Below are positions 38,158-47,260 of a DNA stretch of 64,000 nt, in pieces. The position numbers and the translations under genes were made by a program. Numbering within the stretch: the stretch's first letter is position 1; the number at the start of each line of letters is the position of its first letter. The DNA comes from Algorimicrobium algoritergicola (GTDB lineage Bacteria > Bacteroidota > Bacteroidia > Flavobacteriales > Flavobacteriaceae): contig NZ_VSKL01000001.1 of assembly GCF_008086165.1 (NCBI RefSeq), positions 930,001-994,000 of the forward strand, written 5' to 3'. Under the pieces are notes generated by a model that saw only the letters and a program-made list of their open reading frames with translations, searched no databases and was not told the DNA's origin.

Positions 38158-39246
38158 ATGAAAACAATTTTACAAACACTCGTATTCGTTTTATGTATCA
38201 GTCTAACAGGCTATGCACAAAATGCACAACAAGATTTTATTAATTACCAAGGTGTTGCTAGCGATTCGTCAGGCGATCCCATGACAAATGCAACCATAGC
38301 CATACAAATAGCTTTAAAATTTGGAAGCTCCACAGCTACGGCAAGTTATATTGAAACTCATAGTGTAACAACAGATGCTAGCGGTGTCTTTAGTTTACAA
38401 ATTGGTGATGGTAGTGCCATTTCAGGTACTTACAATACCTTAAATTGGGGCGTAGATGCTAGTTATTTAACCATATCTCTAAACGGCACCGAAGTAGGTA
38501 CTACAGAAATGGTAGCTGCTCCTTATGCCTTATATGCGAAAAAAGCAGATGAAAGCCAAACCTTAACAAACGTTATAACCTTTGGAAACTCTGCCAATGG
38601 ACAAATAAAAGATGTTGTAGATCCAACAAATAACCAAGACGCAGCCACTAAAATTTATGTAGACAATCAAATTGATCTTAAAATTGCTGCTTTTGATGCA
38701 AGATTAACAGACATTGAAACAAATTTGGCAGATTTGGACACAAGACTAAGCGCTCTCGAACCTGTTACCATAGGGCAATATAGAGAAGGTGGTATTGTAA
38801 TTTGGATAGATGGAACAGGTGAACATGGCCTAGTTTGTGCTGTTGAAGATCAAAGTGCTGGCATACAATGGTACAACGGATCAAATATTACAACTGGAGC
38901 AACTGATTATACTGATGGAAGTTCTAATACAGACGCTATAATAGCAGCCCAAGGTCCAGTAGAAACGGATTATGCAGCAGGATTAGCCAGAGCCTATTCA
39001 GGTGGTGGTTATAACGATTGGTTTTTACCTAGTCCGGCTCAATTAGAATTCATGGATAATAACAAGGCCATTATCAATTCTAAATCTTTACTCCATAATG
39101 GCACAGAGTTGAGTGCAATCTATTACTATTGGAGTTCTAGAGAGACTGCAAGTGATACCGGGATAATTTGGTCTTTTAGTGATGGAAATGGATATAACAG
39201 TTTTAAGAGTAGTACGTATGGCGTACGTGCAATTAGAGCATTTTAA
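38158..39246 (+). CDS. Secreted protein with DUF1566/Lcl-like C-terminal domain
   Basis: A 362-aa secreted protein. A signal peptide ends LTGYAQN. The N-terminal part (INYQGVASDSSGDPMTNATI, then MVAAPYALYAKKAD) is the beta-sandwich start common in Bacteroidota surface fibres. A coiled-coil-like stretch follows (DARLTDIETNLADLDTRLSA), then a C-terminal DUF1566/Lcl-like domain: GGIVIWIDGTGEHGLVCAVE, ARAYSGGGYNDWFLPSPAQL, YYYWSSRETASDTGIIW and VRAIRAF. Such domains occur in fibre-like and lectin-like proteins. Without a T9SS tail its anchoring is unclear. A decayed S74-type gene follows. Confidence 0.8.
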   Translation: MKTILQTLVFVLCISLTGYAQNAQQDFINYQGVASDSSGDPMTNATIAIQIALKFGSSTATASYIETHSVTTDASGVFSLQIGDGSAISGTYNTLNWGVDASYLTISLNGTEVGTTEMVAAPYALYAKKADESQTLTNVITFGNSANGQIKDVVDPTNNQDAATKIYVDNQIDLKIAAFDARLTDIETNLADLDTRLSALEPVTIGQYREGGIVIWIDGTGEHGLVCAVEDQSAGIQWYNGSNITTGATDYTDGSSNTDAIIAAQGPVETDYAAGLARAYSGGGYNDWFLPSPAQLEFMDNNKAIINSKSLLHNGTELSAIYYYWSSRETASDTGIIWSFSDGNGYNSFKSSTYGVRAIRAF

Positions 39247-39461
39247 TTTATTATTAAACCTCTAAACCATTTAAATGGAACTATGTAATCCTTAAACAGT
39301 GGTTATCCAATTAATAGTTTTTGCAAAGCGTTCAGATTTTTTAAGAGTGCTTTAGCCTATTAACCCCTCAAGTTAAAAATGTTTATGTATTCTGTTAATC
39401 AAAATTAATGTGATAATAATGTTGGTTAAAACCTAATTAAAAACTTGAGTTAGATTTTTAA

Positions 39462-39773
39462 TTGGTAAAACAAAACAGAATACAAGACCATAAATCTTGA
39501 GGGTTTTTGGCTCAAGATGTACAACCGGTTATTGTTGGTATTGTAACCGTTCAAGATAACGACCAGCAAACCTTGGGTGTTAGTTATACGGAGTTAATTC
39601 CAGTACTTATTAATGCTATTAAGGAGCAGCAAGCGCAAATAGAAATGCTACAAGCAAAAAATAAAAATCAAAGTACAGCAGCCATGGCAGATGTTTTAAA
39701 ACGTTTAATGGCTTTAGAAGATACAGTAGAAGGTGCTAAACAAGATATGAATAGCGTATCGCTTGCAGATTAA
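39462..39773 (+). pseudogene. Remnant of a tail-fibre S74-type autochaperone gene
   Basis: An in-frame stop (TGA at 39498-39500) splits the frame LVKQNRIQDHKS from GFLAQDVQPVIVGIVTVQDN, the intramolecular-chaperone motif of S74 (endosialidase-type) fibre tails. LGVSYTELIPVLINAIKEQQ and a coiled-coil end (AQIEMLQAKNKNQSTAAM, LKRLMALEDTVEGAKQ) follow up to 39773. Only the C-terminal ~100 residues of what would normally be a longer protein are left, and upstream of 39462 the frame is closed. A TTG start at 39507 could make an 88-aa product, but this is most simply a remnant. Confidence 0.65.
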
Positions 39774-39804
39774 TAAGTCTACTTTTAGTTCTGAACGATT
39801 AATG

Positions 39805-39858
39805 AACCACCAGCAATTTCTTTTCACAAACATGAAAAAATAATTTGCTGGTGGTTTT
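39805..39858 (+). terminator. Terminator after the S74 remnant
   Basis: Long stem AACCACCAGCAAATT-like / AATTTGCTGGTGGTT (39805-39818 with 39842-39856), then TTTTATATTT. Confidence 0.75.
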
Positions 39859-39995
39859 ATATTTAAGGCTTATTGTAAACCAAATAATAATATTTGCATA
39901 ACATTTTTATGGAAGTTTTTGTAAACAAGGCCAAATTAGAAAGTTAGGCGAAAACGGCATAATAATATAATAAGAGGAAAAAACAAGTCTAAAAT

Positions 39996-41948
39996 CTACT
40001 TTATCGGAATATTTAAAACCACTTGTGTACCACAGGCCTCATTATCATCATTATATAAATCGATAATTTCAATACTGTAATCTTCTTTAAAAGTTTTTGA
40101 AAAATTTTCAAGACGCGCTTTTGTAATATTTAAACCAACAGAATGTCGTTTTATTTTCTTTTCATTTTTAATTTTCTCCGAAGCTACGCGTCCAATACCA
40201 TTATCTGTTATTGTTATGGATACATGATTGTCTTGGGTTTTTTTAGCCACCAATTCTAGTTTTTTATTTTGACTTTTAGCCGATAAACCATGCCAAATAG
40301 CATTTTCCAGAAATGGTTGCAAAATAAGTGAAGGCACTTTTATAGAAGACGTATTTAAATGGTCATCAATGTATTCTTGGTAGTCAATTTCATTGGAAAA
40401 CCGGATATTTTCAATATTCATATAAAGTGACATGTTTTCAATTTCATCTTGAAGTGATATCTCTTTTTCAGTAGAAGCAATGAGTATTTTTCGGATTAGT
40501 TTTGAAAATTTATTGAGGTAATAAACAGCATTTTCTTTTTCATTATTTATAATGTAAAGTTTGATGGAGTTCAAGGAATTGAAAATAAAATGCGGATTCA
40601 TCTGATTGCGCAACATATCCTGTTCCAATGTTAAAATTTTCTTCTCATTCTTAAGTTGGCGTTGTCGGTATAAAACATATAAGGTAATAAAAACCAAACT
40701 GGCGCCTAACAGACTTAATAATAGGGTTCGTTTGTTTTTTTCAAGTCGGAGTTTTACTATTTCATTCTCACTGGCTAATTCTTTAATCTGATTGGTTTTT
40801 TTCTCCGTGTCATATTTTATAATCAAATCATTAACATACTGAATATTGCGTTCGTTTGTTAGGCTTTCGTCTAAAATTACGTGTTTCCTAAAAGTATCTA
40901 GAGCAGCATCATGTTGTCCTGACAATTCATAAATTTCGGATAGATATTTATAAGCTTCAATTTCCGAAGATTTTAAATTGAATTCTTTGGCAATTTCTAG
41001 CCCTTTAAATAATTGCGTTTTGGCAAATTCTAAGTTGTTGAGTTTTAATTCTGATAAACCATAATTAACATATGAAATAGCAATATAAAATTGATCGTTT
41101 TCTTTAATAGCACGTTGTAATGCATCTTTAATAATGGCATTCGCTTCTGTAAATTTATCTTGATAAATGTAAACTTTACCAATGCTATTAAAACAGATAA
41201 CGATACCTATTTCAGATTCAATTTGATAATTATAATCTAAAGATTTGTTGTAGTATTCTAGCGCTTCGGCATAATGACCTGTTTTTTCTTTGGCATACCC
41301 AATATTATGATTATTAATAGCTAGACCGAGCTTGTTATCTAGTTCTTCTTCGATAGCTAAAGATTTGTAGAATTGAATAAGTGCTAAATCATATTGTTTT
41401 AAAGCCAAATAAATGTTCCCCATACTGTTTTGAGAAACGGCAATACTGCGTTTTAATCCTAGTGTAATTTCTGGTGCATTTTCGGCTAAATCGAGTGCTT
41501 GTTTATGGTAATCCAAAGCAGAGCGAATAGCATCCATACGTCTGTAAACAACACCAAGCATGTTCAGACTTACAACTTCCATTTCCAGATTCTCACTTTG
41601 TCTGGCTGTTGATAATGCTTTTCTATATAAACCAATAGATTGGTCGTAATCTGAAATGTTTCTAAAACAATTACCCAATGAATTCAAGGCAAACCATTCG
41701 CCTTCCAGATAGTCTTTTTGGTGGCTTTTATGAATTAAGTACGAAAGTTTAATGGTGTCTAATTTCACCTTGTGGAAAACAGAATCCAGAATAGCTGGTT
41801 TATTAGGTCTTTCAATTAAAATGCTATCTACCTTTTTGTAAAAATCCTTTAAATCTAGTTCTTGCGCCAAACTACTATATGTAGTTATCAAGCAAAAGGT
41901 CATGAAAATTGATATTCTAAAAAGCCTGAAGTGATTTTCGGTTTTCAT
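39996..41948 (-). CDS. TPR-containing LytS-type sensor histidine kinase
   Basis: A 650-aa membrane sensor. After a signal peptide (CLITTYSSLAQ), seven or so TPR repeats (for example DYDQSIGLYRKALSTARQSE and KTGHYAEALEYYNKSLDYNY) form a periplasmic sensor domain. A single helix (RTLLLSLLGASLVFITLYVL) leads to the His_kinase domain, with phospho-acceptor H453 in RNQMNPHFIFNSLNSIKLYI and an ATPase part that includes LQPFLENAIWHGLSAK (N-box) and DNGIGR (G-box). It is 6 bases upstream of the LytTR response regulator, so this is a two-component pair. The stimulus is unknown. Confidence 0.94.
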   Translation of the reverse strand: MKTENHFRLFRISIFMTFCLITTYSSLAQELDLKDFYKKVDSILIERPNKPAILDSVFHKVKLDTIKLSYLIHKSHQKDYLEGEWFALNSLGNCFRNISDYDQSIGLYRKALSTARQSENLEMEVVSLNMLGVVYRRMDAIRSALDYHKQALDLAENAPEITLGLKRSIAVSQNSMGNIYLALKQYDLALIQFYKSLAIEEELDNKLGLAINNHNIGYAKEKTGHYAEALEYYNKSLDYNYQIESEIGIVICFNSIGKVYIYQDKFTEANAIIKDALQRAIKENDQFYIAISYVNYGLSELKLNNLEFAKTQLFKGLEIAKEFNLKSSEIEAYKYLSEIYELSGQHDAALDTFRKHVILDESLTNERNIQYVNDLIIKYDTEKKTNQIKELASENEIVKLRLEKNKRTLLLSLLGASLVFITLYVLYRQRQLKNEKKILTLEQDMLRNQMNPHFIFNSLNSIKLYIINNEKENAVYYLNKFSKLIRKILIASTEKEISLQDEIENMSLYMNIENIRFSNEIDYQEYIDDHLNTSSIKVPSLILQPFLENAIWHGLSAKSQNKKLELVAKKTQDNHVSITITDNGIGRVASEKIKNEKKIKRHSVGLNITKARLENFSKTFKEDYSIEIIDLYNDDNEACGTQVVLNIPIK

Positions 41949-41954
41949 TGTGGC

Positions 41955-42689
41955 TTAAACTTTGTCTAAAAAATCGGATTTACGTTGTCTAGCAACTGGA
42001 ATTTTCTCGTTGGTTTGCATAACAACATAACCATCATTTTTAATAAATTCCTTTATTTTATTCAGGTTTATAATGTAAGAATTATGGATTCTAAAAAAAT
42101 AATTTTCGGGTAAAAGTGCATTCACCTCTTTTAGTTTTTTGGTAATTAAAATTTTTTGGTTATCTGCCATGACAAATGTGCTGTAATTACCGTCTGATTC
42201 AATATAAATAATATTATCAGTTTCTAGAAATATTAATTTCCCATCTGTATTTAACGTAATTTTTTTCTGATTAAAATTCTTATTGAAATTAATAAGAATT
42301 TCTTCAATTTTAGCCACAGGAAAGGCTGAGGAGTTGTGCTTTTTTATACGAGCTAAAGTTTCTTTTAAATCATCAGAATCAATAGGTTTTAAAAGGTAAT
42401 CTATGGCTTCGTGTTTTAATGCTTTTAAAGCATATTCATTATAAGCTGTAGTAATAACAACAGAAAAATCCCTTTCAGTTAATTTATCTAAAAACTGAAA
42501 CCCATCCATGGTTGGCATATTGATGTCTAAAAAAACGCAATCAGGTTTGTTGGTGCTTAAATAATTAATAGCTTCTTCTGGTTTGTTAAAAGTCGCTATT
42601 ATTTCAACTTCATCACTGAAATTTGTAAGTTCCCAAGACAAACTTTCTATTGCTTTTTGCTCATCGTCTACAATTACTGCTCGTATCAT
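41955..42689 (-). CDS. LytTR-family response regulator
   Basis: A 244-aa DNA-binding response regulator. The receiver (1-125) starts MIRAVIVDDEQKAIESLSWE with acidic D8/D9 and phosphorylation site D55 in DCVFLDINMPTMDGFQFL, followed by a Thr/Lys side (VVITTAYNEYALKALKHEAI, DYLLKPID). The LytTR domain begins near 140 (DGKLIFLETDNIIYIESDGN and YFFRIHNSYIINLNKIKEFI). I start at the ATG at 42687-42689; a longer frame reaches 42818 but adds a basic leader without homology. Cognate of the kinase at 39996-41948. Confidence 0.95.
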   Translation of the reverse strand: MIRAVIVDDEQKAIESLSWELTNFSDEVEIIATFNKPEEAINYLSTNKPDCVFLDINMPTMDGFQFLDKLTERDFSVVITTAYNEYALKALKHEAIDYLLKPIDSDDLKETLARIKKHNSSAFPVAKIEEILINFNKNFNQKKITLNTDGKLIFLETDNIIYIESDGNYSTFVMADNQKILITKKLKEVNALLPENYFFRIHNSYIINLNKIKEFIKNDGYVVMQTNEKIPVARQRKSDFLDKV

Positions 42690-42937
42690 GGTTTCAAATA
42701 TAATAATATTATAACATTTTGAACTTGAAATGGTTATAAATGATTGGTAATTCAATCTTAAAAAGTAGGAGATTCGTAAAATATGAGGGCGAAAATTGGT
42801 TTTTCGCCAAATACACATAATTTAATACCAACTATACAAAAGTGCTCTTTATGTGGTAAGAAATTTCAGATATTAGCTTTGCTATTAAATTATTATACGA
42901 TTAAGCATTTATTAAAGGGTATATGCTATTAATCAAC

Positions 42938-42966
42938 AAAAGGCTAGATTTTTCTAGCCTTTTGAC
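42938..42966. terminator. Orphan bidirectional terminator 1
   Basis: Perfect stem AAAAGGCTAGA / TCTAGCCTTTT (42938-42948 with 42953-42963), TTTT loop. No gene ends here on either strand; see findings. Confidence 0.7.
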
Positions 42967-43000
42967 TTTAATGTCATTAATTATTTAGCTAATTAGTTAT

Positions 43001-43030
43001 AAAAAGAGCGAATTTATTCGCTCTTTTTTT
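43001..43030. terminator. Orphan bidirectional terminator 2
   Basis: Perfect stem AAAAAGAGCGAA / TTCGCTCTTTTT (43001-43012 with 43017-43028), four-base loop, then a T run on the plus strand. Confidence 0.7.
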
Positions 43031-43322
43031 ATTTAAAATAATGAGCTATTTTTGAGTGGTTACTACATAGGTTTTGCCTATTGTTAGGATGATTTTAATA
43101 GGTTAATTCTTACATTATTTCTGTGTAGCTTATTTCTTTAAGCTACTGAAAAACAATGTCTTAATTGGATTTTATTAAAAATGTATGTCATACTGCGTCA
43201 ACAGTGGTTTGTTAAAAACTTGTTGACAATGTTTCTGATTATACCTTTCAATTTCAGATACAATTTTCAATATTTGTTAGTCACATTACCATTCAGATTA
43301 TTAATTCTAAAAAACGCTAACA

Positions 43323-44303
43323 ATGTCTCAACAAATTGAACCTATTCTACAAGAAAACAAAGATCGCTTTGTTATTTTTCCTATTCAACATAACGATATT
43401 TGGGAATGGTATAAAAAATCGGAAGCCAGTTTCTGGACTGCTGAAGAAATTGATTTACACCAAGATCTAACCGATTGGAAAAGTAAATTGAATGATGATG
43501 AGCGTTATTTTATTAAACACATTTTAGCTTTTTTTGCTGCTAGTGATGGTATTGTAAATGAAAATTTAGCAGAAAATTTCATTAATGAAGTGCAATATAG
43601 TGAAGCCAAGTTTTTTTACGGATTTCAAATTATGATGGAAAATATTCATAGTGAAACCTATTCGCTATTAATAGATACCTACGTAAAAGATGACGTTGAA
43701 AAGGATCAGCTTTTTAATGCTTTAGATAATTTTCCAGCCATTAAGAAAAAGGCAGATTGGGCTTTAAAATGGATTGATTCTCCTAGTTTCGGCGAGCGCT
43801 TAATTGCTTTTGCAGCCGTTGAAGGTATTTTCTTTTCTGGTGCCTTTTGCTCCATATTCTGGTTAAAAAAACGTGGTTTAATGCCAGGTTTAACGTTTTC
43901 AAACGAGCTTATTTCTCGCGATGAAGGCGTGCATTGTGATTTTGCTGTGCATTTACACAACCACCACTTAATTAATAAAGTTCCAAAAGCACGTATTCGT
44001 GAAATCCTAATTAATGCCTTAGGTATTGAACGTGAGTTTATTACGGAATCGTTGCCTGCTAGTTTAATTGGTATGAATGCCAAATTAATGTCCCAGTACC
44101 TTGAATTTGTAACCGATAGACTTTTAAGTGAATTGGATTGTGAAAAAGAATACAATACAGCCAATCCTTTTGATTTTATGGATATGATTTCCTTACAAGG
44201 GAAAACTAATTTCTTTGAAAAACGGGTATCCGAATATCAAAAAGCAGGCGTTCTTAATAAAGAAGAAGATAAAGATAAGTTCAGTTTTGATGCTGATTTT
44301 TAA
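43323..44303 (+). CDS. nrdB: Class I ribonucleotide reductase, small subunit (eukaryote-like)
   Basis: A 326-aa R2 protein carrying the di-metal/tyrosyl-radical site. Ligands by alignment with E. coli and mammalian R2: D75 ([10 protein letters not shown]), E106 and H109 ([17 protein letters not shown]), with radical Tyr Y113 present. [11 protein letters not shown] and [10 protein letters not shown] give the other half of the site. Much of the chain reads like mammalian R2: [53 protein letters not shown], and the C-terminal FSFDADF that docks on the large subunit. Followed by nrdA in the order B-A, 180 bases apart, so probably one operon. Confidence 0.97.
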   Translation: MSQQIEPILQENKDRFVIFPIQHNDIWEWYKKSEASFWTAEEIDLHQDLTDWKSKLNDDERYFIKHILAFFAASDGIVNENLAENFINEVQYSEAKFFYGFQIMMENIHSETYSLLIDTYVKDDVEKDQLFNALDNFPAIKKKADWALKWIDSPSFGERLIAFAAVEGIFFSGAFCSIFWLKKRGLMPGLTFSNELISRDEGVHCDFAVHLHNHHLINKVPKARIREILINALGIEREFITESLPASLIGMNAKLMSQYLEFVTDRLLSELDCEKEYNTANPFDFMDMISLQGKTNFFEKRVSEYQKAGVLNKEEDKDKFSFDADF

Positions 44304-44483
44304 ATAACAACCCGTAATAATAGTTAATAGCAACAATCGTGTGGATGTTCATCTACCAATTTTCTTGTTATACTTTTATATAAATTCAAAGTTCTAATTT
44401 CTCTTGAAATTAAAACAACCCTTTTAGCTAATTAATCCATTTTTCTGCAAGGTGTAACAGGAAAACAAAAAACGTGTAAAATT

Positions 44484-46970
44484 ATGTATGTATTAAAAAG
44501 AGATGGCCGGAAAGAACTCATGATGTTCGATAAAATTACAGCAAGAGTTAGAAAGTTGTGCTATGGTTTAAACGAATTGGTAGATCCGTTAAAAGTTGCT
44601 ATGCGCGTTATAGAAGGACTTTATGATGGTGTGACAACCAGTGAACTTGATAATTTAGCGGCTGAAATTGCAGCAACCATGACAACCGCTCATCCTGATT
44701 ATGCACGTTTGGCAGCACGTATTTCAGTGTCCAACTTACATAAAAAAACCAAGAAAACATTTAGTGAGGTGATGCATGATTTGTATACCTACGTAAATCC
44801 AAGAACAGGAAAAGATGCACCATTATTATCTGATGAGGTGTATCAAGTTATCATGGATAATAAGGATAAATTAGATTCTACAATTATCTATAATCGCGAT
44901 TTTGGGTATGATTATTTCGGATTTAAAACGCTTGAACGTTCCTATTTATTAAAGCTAAATGGTGAAATTGCGGAAAGACCACAACACATGTTGATGCGTG
45001 TTTCTATTGGAATTCATTTAAATGATTTGGATGCCGCTTTGGAAACCTATGAGCTGATGTCTAAAAAATATTTTACACACGCCACACCAACACTTTTTAA
45101 TTCAGGTACACCAAAACCACAAATGTCATCCTGTTTTTTATTAACTATGAAAGATGATAGTATTGATGGTATTTATGACACGTTAAAACAAACGGCTAAA
45201 ATCTCACAATCTGCAGGTGGAATTGGATTGGCTATTCATAATGTACGCGCTACAGGAAGTTATATTTCTGGAACAAATGGAACATCAAATGGTATTGTTC
45301 CCATGTTAAAGGTTTTTAATGATACAGCACGTTATGTAGATCAAGGTGGTGGAAAACGTAAAGGAAGTTTTGCTATGTATCTTGAAACCTGGCATGCTGA
45401 TATTTTCGACTTTTTAGATTTGAAGAAAAATCACGGTAAAGAAGAAATGCGTGCGCGCGATTTGTTTTATGCCATGTGGATTTCTGATCTATTCATGGAA
45501 CGTGTTCAAGAAGACGGAAAATGGACTTTAATGTGCCCGAATGAATGTCCAGGAATGGATGAAGTTCACAGTGAGGAATTTGAGGCCTTATATTTAAAAT
45601 ATGAAGCTGCTGGAAAAGGTAGAAAAACCATTAAAGCGCGTGAGCTTTGGGAGAAAATACTCGAGTCGCAAATTGAAACGGGAACGCCTTATATGTTGTA
45701 TAAAGATGCTGCGAACCGTAAATCTAATCAGAAAAATTTAGGAACCATTCGATCGTCCAATTTATGTACGGAAATTATGGAGTACACATCTCCAGATGAG
45801 GTGGCTGTTTGTAATTTAGCGTCTATTGCGTTGCCAATGTTTATTAAAAATGGCGAATTTGATCATAAAGAACTTTATAAAATTACGAAACGCGTTACCA
45901 AAAACTTAAACCGCGTTATTGATAGAAATTACTACCCTGTAAAAGAGGCTGAAAATTCTAATTTCCGTCACAGACCAGTTGGGTTAGGTGTTCAAGGTTT
46001 GGCTGATACGTTTATAAAACTGCGCATGCCATTTACAAGTGATGCTGCTAAAAAATTAAATCAAGAAATTTTTGAAACCCTATACTTTGCAGCAGTAACA
46101 GCTAGTATGGAAGAAGCAACCGCTGATGGTCCTTACCAAACTTATGAAGGATCGCCAATAAGTCAAGGCGAATTTCAACACAACCTTTGGGGGATTAATG
46201 ATGACGAATTAAGTGGTCGTTGGGATTGGGCTAAACTGCGTGGAGAGGTTAAAAAACATGGTGTTAGAAACTCCTTGTTGGTTGCGCCAATGCCAACAGC
46301 AAGTACCTCACAAATTTTAGGTAATAATGAATGTTTTGAACCGTACACATCTAATATATATACACGTCGTGTGCTATCGGGTGAGTTTATCATTGTCAAC
46401 AAACATTTATTAGAAGATTTAGTAGAACTAGGCCTTTGGAATGATAGCTTAAAACAAGATATCATGCGTGCTAACGGTTCCGTTCAGGATATTGAAAGTA
46501 TTCCTCAAGATATTAAGGAGCTTTATAAAACGGTTTGGGAATTAAGCATGAAAGACATTATTGATATGTCGCGTCATAGAGGTTATTTTATTGACCAATC
46601 GCAATCCTTAAACTTGTTTATGGAAGGTGCAACCATGGCGAAATTAACATCTATGCATTTCTATGCTTGGAAGAGTGGCTTAAAAACAGGTATGTATTAT
46701 TTACGAACGAAAAGTGCGGTAGATGCTATTAAGTTTACGTTAGATACCAAGAAAAAAGAGCAACCAGTTGCAGAAGCCATTATAGAACCTGCACCAATGG
46801 TTGATACGGTTATGGAGCAACAAAAACAGCAGGCAGTAAAAACAGCTGCTAAATTTTCTGAAAAGCAAACTTCTGAAGAGGTGGAGCCTATGTCTGCAGA
46901 TGAAATGAAAGCACTTATTGCCCAAGCAAAAGAAGCAGAAGGTGATGATTGCTTGATGTGTGGATCTTAA
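44484..46970 (+). CDS. nrdA: Class I ribonucleotide reductase, large subunit (eukaryote-like)
   Basis: An 828-aa R1 that reduces NDPs to dNDPs. Residues 1-95 form an ATP-cone ([40 protein letters not shown]). The core has the thiol pair and radical-site landmarks: [60 protein letters not shown] and [20 protein letters not shown]. The C-terminal redox tail ends DDCLMCGS, the CxxC-containing ending of mammalian R1. Segments such as [20 protein letters not shown] and [20 protein letters not shown] are nearly those of RRM1. A Lys/Gln-rich linker ([20 protein letters not shown]) precedes the tail. Confidence 0.97.
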   Translation: MYVLKRDGRKELMMFDKITARVRKLCYGLNELVDPLKVAMRVIEGLYDGVTTSELDNLAAEIAATMTTAHPDYARLAARISVSNLHKKTKKTFSEVMHDLYTYVNPRTGKDAPLLSDEVYQVIMDNKDKLDSTIIYNRDFGYDYFGFKTLERSYLLKLNGEIAERPQHMLMRVSIGIHLNDLDAALETYELMSKKYFTHATPTLFNSGTPKPQMSSCFLLTMKDDSIDGIYDTLKQTAKISQSAGGIGLAIHNVRATGSYISGTNGTSNGIVPMLKVFNDTARYVDQGGGKRKGSFAMYLETWHADIFDFLDLKKNHGKEEMRARDLFYAMWISDLFMERVQEDGKWTLMCPNECPGMDEVHSEEFEALYLKYEAAGKGRKTIKARELWEKILESQIETGTPYMLYKDAANRKSNQKNLGTIRSSNLCTEIMEYTSPDEVAVCNLASIALPMFIKNGEFDHKELYKITKRVTKNLNRVIDRNYYPVKEAENSNFRHRPVGLGVQGLADTFIKLRMPFTSDAAKKLNQEIFETLYFAAVTASMEEATADGPYQTYEGSPISQGEFQHNLWGINDDELSGRWDWAKLRGEVKKHGVRNSLLVAPMPTASTSQILGNNECFEPYTSNIYTRRVLSGEFIIVNKHLLEDLVELGLWNDSLKQDIMRANGSVQDIESIPQDIKELYKTVWELSMKDIIDMSRHRGYFIDQSQSLNLFMEGATMAKLTSMHFYAWKSGLKTGMYYLRTKSAVDAIKFTLDTKKKEQPVAEAIIEPAPMVDTVMEQQKQQAVKTAAKFSEKQTSEEVEPMSADEMKALIAQAKEAEGDDCLMCGS

Positions 46971-46998
46971 TGATTTAAAAGATGTAATTACTATATTG

Positions 46999-47027
46999 AA
47001 AAGCACCTTGAAAGAGGTGCTTTTTTT
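46999..47027 (+). terminator. Terminator of the nrdBA operon
   Basis: Stem AGCACCT / AGGTGCT (47002-47008 with 47015-47021), followed by TTTTTTT, 32 bases after the nrdA stop. Confidence 0.85.
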
Positions 47028-47201
47028 ATGCGAGGATTCGGTGGGATTTTGGATTCTGAATTTTGAATTCGCTTTCGTCAAACTGAACTTGTTTCAGTTT
47101 CTCATTATCTTAATGTTGCTGAAACCTTTGTGTATGAAACCTTTATTTGGTAAATTAATATGGTTTCACAGTTGTATAAGTTTGTGATTTCCAAAACCCA
47201 T

Positions 47202-47232
47202 AAAAAGCAAAAAGCATCTCCAATGGAGATGC
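47202..47232 (-). terminator. Terminator of the PiT transporter gene
   Basis: Stem GCATCTCC / GGAGATGC (47214-47221 with 47225-47232) with a T-rich tail on the minus strand, 29 bases after the stop of the transporter gene. Confidence 0.75.
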
Positions 47233-47260
47233 TCTTTTATAGGACTAATTTAAACATGCA

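Larger units (their letters stand above)
42690..43322. other. Divergent intergenic region with two terminator hairpins
   Basis: A 633-base region between the response regulator (minus) and nrdB (plus). It contains two hairpins (42938-42966 and 43001-43030) and AT-rich sequence. A frame from 42840 (KCSLCGKKF and on, ending TGCTATTAA) has no ATG and is probably not coding. The nrdB promoter should lie within 43130-43320; I see ATATTTG at 43270-43276, a near match to the -7 box. Confidence 0.5.

Noticed and set aside
38158-39773. Fibre-like and S74-like sequences considered as prophage
   Set aside because: No integrase, capsid, terminase or other phage gene in the region; similar domains are common in chromosomal surface proteins of this phylum.
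42690-42818. Longer N-terminus for the LytTR response regulator
   Set aside because: The added 43 residues have no receiver homology; the ATG at 42687-42689 begins the conserved MIRAVIVDDE directly.
43706-44164. 152-aa open frame on the minus strand
   Set aside because: Lies entirely antisense to nrdB, which is unmistakable; the translation is low-complexity Ser/Lys-rich with no domain.
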